NCBI RefSeq assembly: GCF_051106095.1 | Contig: NC_135785.1 | Location: 221,955,045-222,019,044, forward strand | Length of the DNA stretch: 64,000 bases | Origin: Pogona vitticeps | Lineage: Eukaryota > Chordata > Lepidosauria > Squamata > Agamidae | Reading direction: 5' to 3' | Shown: positions 24,029 to 33,942 of the stretch, one piece after another | How positions within the stretch are numbered: the stretch's first letter is position 1 | How the letters are laid out: each line of letters opens with the position of its first letter | The notes under the pieces: generated by a model | What the model was told of the DNA's origin: nothing | Databases searched by the model: none | The model's input: the letters and a program-made list of their open reading frames with translations, nothing else | Position numbers and translations under genes: made by a program

Positions 24029-24347
24029 ATTCATGGATCGAAAACTACAGACACAAGAAGAGCAAACACACATCTTTGGCGTTTGTACATAACTCCATGG
24101 TACTGAGACTCTTGAACAGTTTTCAAGGTTGCATACAGGACTGGTTTTGTGCTGCAAAAACAAGGCATCTCACGTGCTGGCCCAGGAGGACACATGCCGG
24201 GAACTGTAGTCTTCTGTTTGGCCCCTCTTCCTCGACCCACGGCCAGGGTCCACTCAGCTTGCACAGCACCGGCCTAGGACCTTTCAAAGGGAAGCCTTGG
24301 AGGGAAGCAGCAAGTGAGTGAGTTTGCTTCCTCCTTGTCCTCCAAGA
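24029..24347 (+). other. CTU1: Predicted CTU1 5' untranslated exon part with upstream ORFs
   Basis: Predicted leader between the acceptor at 24028 and the CTU1 ATG. It holds upstream start codons. One at 24033 gives a 19-codon frame. A second, in a good CCATGG context near 24097, opens about 74 codons that end at 24321, 26 bases before the CTU1 ATG. Such uORFs would be expected to lower or regulate CTU1 translation if this really is the mRNA leader. The true transcript start is not known from sequence. Confidence 0.4.
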
Positions 24348-24849
24348 ATGCCGGCACCTGTTCTGTGTTCGAGCTGTGGGGCTCAGCGTGCTGCCCTTCG
24401 CCGGCCCAAGACGGGCCAAGCGCTGTGCCGGGAGTGCTTTGTGGCAGCCTTTGAGACTGAGGTGCACAATACCATTGTGGCAGCGCGGCTCTTCCAACCA
24501 GGCGAGACAGTGGCCATTGGGGCCTCGGGTGGCAAGGACTCCACAGTGCTGGCTCATGTACTGCGGCTGCTGAATGAGCGCCATGGCTATGGTTTGCACC
24601 TCCTGCTCCTCTCTGTGGATGAGGGCATTGCCGGGTACCGGGATGACTCACTGGCGGCTGTCCACCGCAACCGGGGCCGGCTGGACCTACCGCTCCACAT
24701 AGTCACTTATCAGGAGCTGTATGGGTGGAGCATGGACCGCATTGCTCGCCATATTGGACCCAAGAACAACTGTACTTTTTGTGGTGTCTTCCGACGACAG
24801 GCACTCGACAGAGGTGCTGCTTTACTTGGAGCAGATAAGATCGCCACAG
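24348..24849 (+). CDS. CTU1: CTU1 coding exon 1 (cytosolic tRNA 2-thiolation protein 1)
   Basis: Encodes residues 1-167 and the first base of codon 168 of CTU1 (NCS6/ATPBD3), an adenylating tRNA thiolase. With CTU2 it thiolates U34 of cytosolic tRNA-Lys, -Glu and -Gln, taking sulfur from URM1 thiocarboxylate (family knowledge). Visible features: an N-terminal zinc site C7, C10, C27, C30; the PP-loop SGGKDST at 60-66 that binds [15 protein letters not shown] at 89-100; and CTFC at 142-145, two of the three cysteines of the catalytic/Fe-S site. I chose the ATG at 24348 because MPAP is the vertebrate N-terminus and AAGAATG is a fair Kozak context. A frame extension upstream lacks an ATG. The exon ends at ..GCCACAG with donor GTGGGC at 24850. 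Confidence 0.95.
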
Positions 24850-25329
24850 GTGGGCTCAAAAATGGGGAGGGGAGTCAGAGGGAACATCACTGTACCAGGA
24901 ATATGTGTGGAAAGGCCATTTGGGATTCCTAGGGAGTATGCAGAGCAAAACAGAAGTCTCTGAGTATCTGCAGAGTGCTAACGTGTACAGTGCTTTTCAT
25001 ACAACCTTTTAAGAGCATCTGGGCTTGAAGAAAGTGAAACTCATGCAACTGTGATCTACTGAAACCTCAACAAGGCTAATATATTAATTACAATTGAATT
25101 TTTTATTTGTAAAGTGATCCAGGAAGGATTATGGACCTTGTCCTTTTAGATGTTTTGCTGCATAAACCCCACCAAGCATGGCCACTAGTAGGGCATTATG
25201 GGATTTATCGTTCCAGACATTTTAATTGTTAAAGCTTTCATATCCCTGGTCTAAGTCTGATTAGGGATAATATATAGTGCCGTGGCAGTCCTTTGTAGGT
25301 ATTCTGAGAAGTGAGCCTTGGCATGTATA

Positions 25330-25790
25330 CCTTACTGAAACAGTGACATCTACATTGGCTTGCACATGTCATGAGAATGGCTTACGGTCGGATTCCAAAA
25401 GGTTTCTTGTATGGAGAATTAGTGCAGGGAAAGTGCCCCAGAGGGAGACCACAGCTGCGATATCTGCAAGCGGGATTTGAAGGCCTTAGGAATGGACCTC
25501 AACAGATGGGAAACCTTGATATCTGAGCATTCAGCCTGGAGGCAGGCAGTGCAGCATGGCCTCTCCCAATTTGAAGATACACTTGTCCTGCAGGCCAAGG
25601 CAAAGAGGCAGTCCTGAAACCAGCAAAATCAGGGAGCTGGACAGGGGACATACTGTATTTGTCTTCAGGGTGGAAGGGATTGTCACTCTCGAATTGGCCT
25701 TCTCAGCCACACTAGACACTGTTCCAAGAACTCTATTCAGAGCATATTGCCATAGTCTCTTGAGACTGAAGGATTTAGCTTTATTAAATT
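25330..25790 (+). repeat. Non-LTR retrotransposon ORF2 C-terminal fragment
   Basis: A 5'-truncated LINE end inside the CTU1 intron, sense to the gene. The reading gives HVMRMAYGRIPKGFLYGELV and KCPRGRPQLR. After a frame change it gives CDICKRDLKALGMDLNRW and HSAWRQAVQHGLSQFEDTL, and finally DCHSRIGLLSHTRHC, a terminal Cys/His finger-like motif. This order is typical of the end of a LINE endonuclease-reverse transcriptase protein. I cannot fix the clade from this piece. It is frameshifted and dead. Confidence 0.65.
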
Positions 25791-25949
25791 TAATGGCACT
25801 GCCTAAAGCAGTCTTGGAGCTTTATAAACATCTGGGTAGTTATAGTTTAATTTTACTGGCATTGCTATTGGTAGCTGTGTATTCTGAATGTGGCAGTGAC
25901 TGAGGACCTATTGGGCATGAACAATGGGGAAAAACACTAAAATACTGTA

Positions 25950-26000
25950 AGCAGAAGCTAGCTTTCAACTCCCTAGGAGTCTTCATCAGGCGGGCATTAT
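25950..26000 (-). other. Hammerhead-ribozyme-like core in a repeat
   Basis: On the minus strand CTGATGA (25989-25983) is followed by a perfect 5-bp stem ACTCC/GGAGT with a 3-nt loop, then T, GAAA (25966-25963) and a palindromic GCTAGC. This matches the conserved order of a hammerhead core (CUGAUGA, stem II, GAAA, stem III). A paired stem I is not visible: the bases before CTGATGA do not complement those after the presumed cleavage position. It is therefore either a decayed ribozyme of a retroelement or a chance match. It lies antisense to CTU1. Confidence 0.3.
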
Positions 26001-26104
26001 AGATGTGAGGGTGGTGTAGAAAAAATGTTCCAAAATCCATAGCCAGGTGTGCAACCCAAGTCTGTAATGCACAGCCTGATGAAAAATCTTCTGGAATTAA
26101 AAGG

Positions 26105-26232
26105 ATAGATTTAATTTAAATCAAATTGATTTAAATAATGATTTTAAAATTGGATTTTTGACAGTTTAAATAAAAATGATTTAAATCAAGTTAGTTTTTT
26201 TTAAAAAAAACATTGATTTTTATCCACTCTGA
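26105..26232. repeat. AT-rich TTTAAATCA repeat
   Basis: Dense, partly palindromic repetition of TTTAAATCA/TGATTTAAA units. This is a common low-complexity dispersed repeat in amniote genomes; its transposon class is not evident here. Confidence 0.5.
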
Positions 26233-26597
26233 TTAAAACCTAGTGTCTACTGATAAAGGTATCACCTACTTTTGCTTTTGAATTGCTTAGGAGGACCATA
26301 TATATACTTTCCCCCTATCTTTCTTAGTGATAGCACATACTTTTTCAGAATATACATTATATATACAAATATACAAACAGTTCTCTGGCTCTGCAGTAGA
26401 GTCTGATCTAAATTGTGTTGTGGAGCAGAGCTTGGAAAACTGGTCTATGATAGCAGGGGTATTATGGAAGGTTGGTAACTTCACTAAACTCTGTCCTCAT
26501 GTAAGGTTTGGATTTCCTGCCTGCACATATTAAGATAAAACAAAAAGAGTATACTATCGGTTTGATTAAATCTATTGCTTTTTTATTCTGTTTCCAG

Positions 26598-27154
26598 GTC
26601 ATAATGCAGATGATGTTGCTGAAACAGTGCTGATGAATTTCCTGCGGGGGGATGTAGGGCGGCTTCGACGCTGTGCAGAGATTCTGACAGGTAGCGAAGG
26701 GGCATTGCCACGCTGTAAGCCACTCAAGCATGCCTACGAAAAGGAGATTGTGCTGTACGCGTACTTCCAAGGCTTAGACTACTTCAGCACTGAGTGTGTC
26801 TATGCTCCTAATGCCTACCGGGGCCATGCCCGCACCTTGCTGAAAGACCTTGAAGCCACACGATCAAGCGCAGTGGCTGACCTGGTACACTCTGGTGAGC
26901 GGCTGGCAGTGCGTGGGGATATCCGTATGCCCACACAGGGCACTTGCCAGCGTTGCAGCTATCTCTCCAGCCAGCCTCTCTGTAAAGCATGTGTGCTGCT
27001 TGAAGGGCTTAATCGTGGTCTCCCAAGGTTGGCCATTGGCAAGCCCAGCCGCCTGCAGAAGGCTTTGCTGAATGGGGAAAAACCACAAGACAACCTGCAA
27101 GGAGAGGAAGATTCTCGGCAGGCAAGCCGGCACCTCAGAACTATAGACTTTTGA
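26598..27154 (+). CDS. CTU1: CTU1 coding exon 2
   Basis: Completes CTU1: the joined product is 352 residues, against about 348 as I remember the human protein. The junction gives [20 protein letters not shown] (from residue 167), the conserved segment after the PP-loop domain. C234 in STECVYAP is the third cysteine of the catalytic/Fe-S triad with C142 and C145. The C-terminal zinc ribbon is C284-x2-C287 and C296-x2-C299, followed by [16 protein letters not shown]. The last 30 residues are poorly conserved and acidic/basic mixed. All key residues are present, there is no frameshift, and the stop is TGA at 27152-27154. The exon is GC-richer than its flanks. No alternative identity is plausible. 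Confidence 0.95.
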
Positions 27155-28699
27155 TTCTGGCCATTTCCCTGGCTCAGTTTTCTGCTAAGATATGCTTATG
27201 TTGTCTTAGATCATTCCAGAAGTCACCGGTTTTATGCTTTAGTAATAATCTGTGTGGATCAGGGTGGAGAGTGCTAGGCCTTCCAGATGAAGCCGGACTC
27301 TCCCAACTCCCATCAGGGTTGGCTAAGATTGCCAGCAGTGTGAAATTGTGGGAGTTACAGTCCAGTAGTAGTATGAGAAGAGGTAGGCAAAGTGTGACTG
27401 CATTTAGCTCCAAAGATCCCAGTGCCAGCCCCCAAGTCTCCACAGAGCACTTCAAACCCCCAAATATTCAATTTATGCCCCCTTCCCACAAATTGCTCCC
27501 TGAGAAGCCTCTGGGGCCACCATCTTCCCTCTCAAACTATTCTCACCCTCAGACTGTTAGTTTTAAAGACTTAAAAAAATTAAAAAGGGGGTATAATGTT
27601 TGGGAGTGTTGGAGGGTGTGTGTGGCTGTCCAAAGCCCAGGGTAGGGCAAATATGGCCCCACAGATTCAGGGAAACTGCTCACCTGGATATAGAGGGACA
27701 CAGGTTTTCTATTCCTCATGTAGAAATTGGTCTTTTAAATTAAGAGGCAAGTACATTTGTGTCAAGAATGGGGAATAGGTTGCTGCCCAGAAGCTGGACT
27801 GTGAGCCATATGATTCCTCACTTTTGGCTGTACTAACTCAGGATTATGGGAGTTATGATCCAACAACAATTGGAAAATCAATGTTCCCAGTCCCTAATTT
27901 ATTCTCCTTTAGCCATTGTCAGGTATGGATACAAATACAACAGGCTGGAATATTTATGTTGTTGAAAAGGCTGTTCTCCATTGGACAAGGAGTGATTGGG
28001 AGAAATTGCTTCTAACATAATCAGTTTAAATGATATTAAACTTGACTTTTGAACCCCATCCAGCATTTGTCTTTCATTCTAATCTGGAATTTTGGATTTG
28101 AGGAAAAGAGAGGAAACTCTGTTGAACCAGTATAGATTATTAGTCAATCTGATTCAGTAATGTCTGCACTGATAGACATATCAGTGATATACCAGATTTT
28201 CCAATAGAGATCTTTCCCATCACTTCTTATTGGAAAGTTGCAGTCATCCAGATGTTGGTCTCCAAATCCCATCAACATTGCCAGTTGCAGTGATTGAAAA
28301 TTGTAGTCCTGCAACATCCACAAGGTATTCTCTATACCTGTCTATGAAGCATGGACAGCCTGTGACATTCCAGATGTCAGATTATATGTCCCATCATACC
28401 TTAAAGCAGTTGACATAGCTGCAGAGCCAGAGGTTGCCTGTTCCTGATCTAAGAAATGATGAATCAAGCTATAGTCATGTTGGTTTAGCATACAAGGCAA
28501 TTGCATACCACTTTGTGTCTCCCTTTTTAACTTCAGGAACACATAAAAACGAATAGCTAGAAGGATTAACTCATTAACAGAAACATATGCTGTAATATGT
28601 AATACAGGTTTTACTTTTATACATATGACTGTCTGCCAAGTCAGGTGCTCAAGAACTTTGCAATGTAACAGGCTTTATGGGAGAAGGTGGTAAAACACA
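27155..28699 (+). other. CTU1 3' region and downstream spacer
   Basis: Holds the CTU1 3' untranslated region, of unknown length. An ATTAAA at 28035-28040 followed by T-rich sequence is a possible polyadenylation signal. Relics of short foldback elements are visible at 27289-27366 (CCAACTCCCATCAGGG...GGGAGTTACAGTCC) and 28235-28325. No further coding exon was seen. Confidence 0.45.
27289..27366. repeat. Foldback element relic
   Basis: CTCCCAACTCCCATCAGGG and, about 50 bp on, GTGGGAGTTACAGTCC are inverted to each other, as in the ACTCCCA/TGGGAGTT core of the hAT-type MITEs at 14.2 and 39 kb. The ends are lost. Confidence 0.4.
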
Positions 28700-29240
28700 A
28701 ACAGTGTCAAACAAGAACAAACGTTTCCTTCAATATTTAAATTGTAAGGATAGAATCAGGAAGACAATAGCTAAGAATGAGTTAAGGTTAGCAAGAATGC
28801 TAAAAGCAACAAAAATGCATTCTTCAGATATGTACGTAGCAAAAGACAGAAAAGAAATAGTGGCTCAGTTACTCAATGGAGATGAAAAATGATAGATGAC
28901 AAAAAAAAGGCAGAAGTGATCTATTCTTACTTTGGCTTGGTCTTTTCACAAAAGCCAGTCTATAATCCTCCATGCAAAAGTGAAGTAGAAATAGAGGGGA
29001 GAGGATTCCAGTTTGAGATTGATAGAGAAATAGGCATAGAATACTTTATTAATTTGAAAACCTTCAAATGTTCAGGTCAAATAAATATCCAAGAATATTG
29101 AAATAACTGGCTGCAAATGAAATCTATGATGTGACTTTAGGGAGGATAACATCTAAAAATAAGCAATTTTTAATGAATATTGTGACTTGTTTTTCATTTG
29201 TTGCCATGTCTCGTTACTATCATGCATTCCACAGGAGTAT
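28700..29240 (+). mobile_element. CR1 LINE, 5' coding part of an interrupted copy
   Basis: Plus-strand CR1 reverse-transcriptase region. Recognisable strings include RKTIAKNELRLARMLKATK, then, after a frame change, MIDDKKKAEVIYSYFGLVFS with QKPVYNPPCKSEVE (the typical KAEVLNSYFASVFS block). The run INLKTFK and a degenerate PRILKELA-like segment follow near 29.09 kb. At least two frame changes and stops are present. The copy resumes after a composite insertion at about 30.33 kb; a stretch between the halves (several dozen codons by comparison with the family) is missing or unrecognisable. Confidence 0.8.
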
Positions 29241-29253
29241 TACTATATATGGA

Positions 29254-29460
29254 TACAGTGGTGCCTTGACTTACGAACACCCTGACCTACGAACAAATTG
29301 GCTTACGAACAGCTCCAGCTGCAAAATTTTGCTTTGACCTGCAGCCGGAGCTTTGACCTACGAACACAAAAAGGCAGGGGAAAGGGCCGGGAAATTCAAA
29401 AAAACTAACTGTTGGTGGTAAAGAGGCTGCTTCTTTGTAGCTCTTTCACCCCAACGGTTA
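29254..29460 (+). mobile_element. DNA-transposon fragment with ACTTACGAAC repeats
   Basis: Starts CAGTGGTGCCTTGACTTACG and repeats TACGAACA/TACGAACAC about five times. I remember this head as the terminus of a dispersed vertebrate DNA transposon. It is flanked by TA on the left. The matching right end was not found, because a SINE and GC-rich sequence follow. It lies inside the CR1 copy. Confidence 0.5.
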
Positions 29461-29483
29461 GGGAAAGCAAAGCAAAGCAAAGC

Positions 29484-29711
29484 ATGCTGCTTATATACCA
29501 CCCCATAGCACTTCAAGCACTCTCTGGGCGGTTTACAAGTTAATTATGCAGGCTACACATTGCCCCCCCCCCAGCAAGCTGGGTACTCATTTTACCTACC
29601 TAGGAAGGATAGAAGTCTGAGTCAACCTTGAGCTGCTAACCTGGGATTGAACCCCAGGTCGTGAGCACAGTTTTGGCTGCAGTACAGCAGTTTAACCACT
29701 GTGCCATGAGG
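29484..29711 (-). repeat. tRNA-derived SINE with L2-type tail, minus strand
   Basis: Minus-strand counterpart of the SINE at 3.9 kb, with all blocks in reverse order: the tail ACCACCCCATAG...TCTGGGCGG, a C run, CAAGCTGGGTACTCATTTTAC, GAGTCAACCTTGAG, a B-box complement GGGATTGAACCCC and an A-box complement CCACTGTGCCATG. An AAAGC run sits where the tail repeat would be. It is nested within material inserted in the CR1 copy. Confidence 0.75.
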
Positions 29712-30288
29712 GGATGGTGGGGGTCCGGCTGGGAGGCGAGGGGCCATCCCACTGGGCTCTGGCTCCTGGCTGGACTCTGGAAACCAGATCCTGGCCAGGA
29801 GGCGAGGACCCATCCCGGCTGGACAGCGGTGGTGGAGCCCAGTCCAGGCAGCGGTGGAAGGCCGGGTGAGCTACTGGACGGCTCCCACTGATGGCATTCT
29901 CGGCGGCGGTGGAGCCTACGCGGCGGTGAAGGAAGGCTGGGAAGCCTCCCAAAATCGACATCAGCGGGAGCCCTCCGGGAGCTCACTCGGTCTTCCCCGC
30001 TGCCAACAAAACCACCCCGCCACCACCGACACCGCTATCTGGGAGCTCACCTGGCCTTCCCCGCTGCTGTGCGGGCCCTGCCCCTGTTGAAACCACCCTG
30101 CCGCCAAAACTGCTGACTGGGAGCTCACCAGACCTTCCCTGTCACTGCATGGGCCTCACCGCATCCCAAACCACCCCACTGCTACCAAAACCGCCATCTG
30201 GGAACTCACCCAGTCTTGCCGGCTGCCGGCGAAACCACTGTCGGCGGAGGAAGGCTGGATGAACTAGAGGGGCGGGGCAAAAATCAAA

Positions 30289-30323
<35 letters not shown>

Positions 30324-30325
30324 AT
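29712..30325 (+). repeat. GC-rich tandem-repeat block with L2-like tail
   Basis: A strongly GC-rich island of repeat-derived sequence. GGGAGCTCAC (last copy GGGAACTCAC) recurs at about 29977, 30041, 30119 and 30200, each followed by a CTTCCC/CTTGCC-CGCTG-like string, so units of 64-81 bp are arrayed about four times. The block ends in GAGGGGCGGGGCAAAAATC and (AAAT)n, an L2-like 3' tail. It may be the interior of the transposon that begins at 29254, or a composite retroelement. Frames open here have no recognisable protein content. Confidence 0.5.
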
Positions 30326-30326
30326 A

Positions 30327-31350
30327 TTGTCTATCTGGATTTTCAGAAGGCGTTTGACCTTATCAGAGGCTGCTGAGAAAACTCCACAGTCAGGGAATAA
30401 GAGGGCAAGTCCTCTTATGAATTGAAAATTGGTTGAGAATCAGGAAACAGAGAGTAGGTGTCAATAGTTTTTATCCTAGAGCTATAATTGCACTTAACAA
30501 GGAACAAGAATAATCAGCAGTGAGTTGTATGACTGTATTACTATTACTTGGTCTGTTGTATGTTGTGTGGATACTATGAACTCTTGGGTGGGGTTTTGGG
30601 ACTTAGGAATCGTTATGACGGTGTGTGTGTGTGTTTTGGTCTGGTCTCTGAGTGAATTTCGTTGTATGTGTATATGGTATATATATGTTCAATGACAATA
30701 AATTGATCTTAATCTTATAGGCAGTTTTCACAATGGAGAGAGGTGAAAAGCAATGTAGCCCAGGGATCTGTCCTGGGACTGGTGCTTTTCAACTTGTTCA
30801 TAAATGACCTGGAGACAGGGATAAGCAGTGAGGTGGCCAAGTTTCCAGATGACACGAAACATTTCTGGGTGGTGAAGACCAGAAGGGATTGTGAAGAACT
30901 CCAGAAGGATCACTCCAGACTGGGAGAATGGGCAGCAAAATGGCGAATGCATTTTAATATAAGAAAATGTAAAGTAATGCACACTGGGGCAAAAAAATCA
31001 AAACTTTATTTATCAGCTGATATGTTCTGAGCCATCCATGACTGATCAGGAAAGAGATCTTGGTGTTGCTGGTGGACAGCTCAAAGAAAGTCAATCTAGA
31101 TGCCTTGAAAACGGGATTGAACAGATTCGTGGAGGAAAAGTCCATCACATGTTACAAGCCATGATGGGGATGTATGATTTCAAGACTTAAAAGGAAGGTG
31201 CCAGATGCAGGGAAGGGTTATCAGGAGACAGGTATCTAGTTGTCTAGTGTGCTCCCAGAGGCATCTGGTGCGACCATTGTGATATACAGGAAGCTGGACT
31301 AGATGGGCCTTTGGCCTGATCTAGCAGGGCTCTTTTTATGTTCTTAGGAA
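30327..31350 (+). mobile_element. CR1 LINE, 3' coding part and 3' end
   Basis: Resumes the CR1 copy with IVYLDFQKAFDL (RT motif A), then RKQRVGVNRQFSQWREV, VAQGSVLGLVLFNLFINDL, KFPDDTKHF (motif C with FADD changed to FPDD) and WRMHFNIRKCKVMHTG. The 3' untranslated region ends in GATGGGCCTTTGGCCTGATC and TTATGTTCTTA, the classic CR1 terminus. A 253-bp foreign piece at 30468-30720 splits it; without it the codons for GVNRQFSQW are continuous. Stops and the motif C change make it dead. Confidence 0.88.
30468..30720 (+). mobile_element. Retroelement 3' fragment nested in CR1
   Basis: A 253-bp insertion bounded by ATAG on both sides (30464-30467 and 30717-30720). Its 3' end GAATTTCGTTGTA...AATGACAATAAA is like the terminus of L2-related or similar non-LTR elements. 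No coding content. Continuity of the CR1 codons across the boundaries fixes its edges. Confidence 0.65.
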
Positions 31351-33588
31351 ACTGGAATGTAATATTTTCACCAATATTAGTAAAGGACTGTTCTTTTGGA
31401 ATTAAATCTGTTGGGTTCATAGCCTGTAAACTTCATTTTACTAAATGACTTTACAGATAGCTAGCTGCTGGAATGTTTACAAATCTACCCTATGAACTGA
31501 AATGATATCAAAAGAACTCTTTTCCTTTTTGCATCTACTGTGTGATCAGTTTCAGTAATGACAAGGTTAGCCTAGAGCAAACAAGTGGAATGAGTATTTC
31601 CTGAACTGATGGTAGAAGATAAAGAAAGAATTAAAAGAAAACGTCAATTTTATTGACTTTTTTTCATAAAATGGGTAATAGAAACTGCTTTCTGTTTCTC
31701 ATAAAGCAAGACTTTTTTTTTCTTAAACTGCACAGAAGTATATTTTTATATCATAAACACTGAATTGAATTAGAGCTTTACTCACTTCAATACAGCTATA
31801 ATTTCATTTGCTCCTTTTGCCATTCTGTGACCTTGAAAGCTTTATTCTCATCCAACCTGACACGTGCAATGGTTTCTAATCTTTGTATTATAAATATTGC
31901 ATTCACAATAGATAGGCAGTGATGAGAGTCGAGCCCTAGCATTTGAAATTTATGTATATATTTAAAGCATCCCACCCCACCCCATTCAGCTCCAAAATCT
32001 CCTGGTGTGGTTTATGTATAGTTTGTACAATTGCATACAACCTGCAGCCAGCTTACAATGGAGAAGAAGAAAGGATTGGGAGGAAGAGCAAAACTAGGCA
32101 TGGATTCTTAATGGTAGCTTTCGAGCGGTTGGAATGGAAAGAAGATAGGAAGAGGAGTCTGATGAAACTGGTCTTTTACCAAGATTGATAGAATGGTCCT
32201 ACTTCCAGGCTTCCCCGGCTGCAACCTGATTTCACAACTATATTCAGCTACTGACAGAACTGTCTTCAGGGGCTTTTTGGGGTGGGGTTGGGGGAAGAAT
32301 GGTGTAAGGGAAGTTTTTGTTGGTAGGATACAACTGGTGGAGCCCACTCCCTATTAGTTTGTTAGTTGTTCAGCAAGCTATCTGCCTGCTCATATGAGTT
32401 ATGTGCACTACTCTTTTAATTATGACAGCCTCCCTCTAGCTGAGATATTATGGGCATAATTAAGGTTATAGTTGGCAGTCTCTACATGTGCAGGTCTGAT
32501 GCTCCAGTTTGTTCTCCTCCTGGCCTGCCATTAGGATCAGGCAGACAATCCGCCCAGCAGTGGTGGTGGTCCAGTGGTACTACTGACTACAGATTCAAAC
32601 TAGGACTCCCATAAATGTGTTTCTTTTCTGAATCTTCTGCCTCCAATCCTTTTCACTGGGACTAACATGATCTCTTATATATACTCACTGGATATACTGA
32701 AATACAGCTAAATATATGAGGAAATCAGTCAAACTCCTTTACAGGATAAGCTGTTGGTAGATATGAAAACTGCTAGAACTGGTTTGATATGAATCAACAA
32801 AGCTCCCTCCTTTTTTGGCTCTCCTGGGATGTTTGGATGCCAGTACTGTTATGATTATCACTTCAACTTCAATGACATGTTTTTAAGTGCAGAAAGTGCC
32901 TAGGCAGACAGACATGCAAAAGTATATTTATTTTCTTCTCCACTTTCTCTCATACTAAAACGAATGTTCAACCCTACTAGGGTTGGAGGCAGAATTGTTT
33001 GGGGGCAGAAATTCACAGAAGAAGCACATCCTAAATGATTCTAGCTTCCAAAAGTTTGTAACAAATTAAAGTATACTTTGGGAATTAAATTTAATAAGGT
33101 GTGTTAAAGGTAGTGGTCATGCTGATGAGTTAGTATGACACTGAAAAGAGTTGCTTTTCCCTTTGGTCATTTTACAGATATGGTGAATAATGCTGGTTGA
33201 ACTACCAGTCAATATGTGGTTCCACAAGATACCTCTTCATCTTTTGATTTGAAATTGCTTGATAATGTGTTTTTTTGTCTGTTGCCATTTCCTATACTTA
33301 TCGTAACATTGCAGTACTTTATGAGCTTTCTCTTCCTGATCTAAAATGTTTCTTTTCAAATTTACATTAAATATAAGCATCCTCTTTCCTATCCTTGGAA
33401 AACTTTTTATTTTTATATGTTCTGCTTTTCCCAGGTGAATTTGAGTTATACAGTAATGCATTGAGTTTTATTGCTATAGACAGCCCATGGTATGAGTAGG
33501 GGTGCACTTTACTCTGAAATGTTTCAGCATTTGTCTCCTTGTTTGGACAATGAACTCCCCCTGTCTAAAATGATTGGTTAGGAATATA
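31351..33588. other. 2.2 kb, no gene seen
   Basis: AT-rich sequence without recognisable repeat or coding frame. Confidence 0.55.
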
Positions 33589-33599
33589 TATACTCACAG

Positions 33600-33931
33600 T
33601 AAAGGTAAAGGTTCCCCTTGACAATTTTTGTCTAGTCGTGTTCAACTCTAGGGGGTGGTGCTCATCCAAGCCATAGAGCCAGCGTTTTTGTCCGAAGACA
33701 ATCTTCCGTGGTCACATGGCCAGTGCGACTTAGACACGGAACGCTGTTACCTTCCCACCGAGGTGGTCCCTATTTATCTACTTGCATTTGCATGCTTTCG
33801 AACCGCTAGCTTGGCGGGAGCTGGGATAAGCGACAGGCACTCCGTCACGTGGATTCGATCTTATGACTGCTGGTCTTCTGACCCTGCAGCACAGGCTTCT
33901 GCGGTTTAGCCCACAGCGCCACCACATCCCC
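33600..33931 (-). mobile_element. Sauria-type SINE, minus strand, with target-site duplication
   Basis: Second full-length Sauria-type SINE, inverted relative to the copy at 16.7 kb. It opens with the complement of the BovB-like tail (AAAGGTTCCCCTTGACA, GTCTAGTCGTG), then GGAACGCTGTTACCTTCCCA, TATTTATCTACTTGCAT and GGATTCGATCTTATGACTGC. It closes with GCGCCACCACATCCCCT, the complement of the tRNA-like head. A perfect 11-bp duplication TATACTCACAG flanks it (33589-33599, 33932-33942). Confidence 0.92.
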
Positions 33932-33942
33932 TATACTCACAG

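Larger units (their letters stand above)
24850..26597 (+). other. CTU1: CTU1 intron
   Basis: A 1,748-bp phase-1 intron with GTGGGC donor and TTCTGTTTCCAG acceptor. It splits the Gly codon just before HNADD. It holds a LINE C-terminal fragment (25330-25790), a repeat with a hammerhead-like core on the minus strand (near 25.96 kb) and an AT-rich TTTAAATCA repeat (26105-26232). The frame after the donor stays open only to a TAG ending at 24932, so intron retention would truncate the protein after residue 168. Confidence 0.9.

Noticed and set aside
24318-24347. A ten-codon N-terminal extension of CTU1
   Set aside because: It begins at GTG, not ATG. The vertebrate protein starts MPAP, which corresponds to the ATG at 24348.
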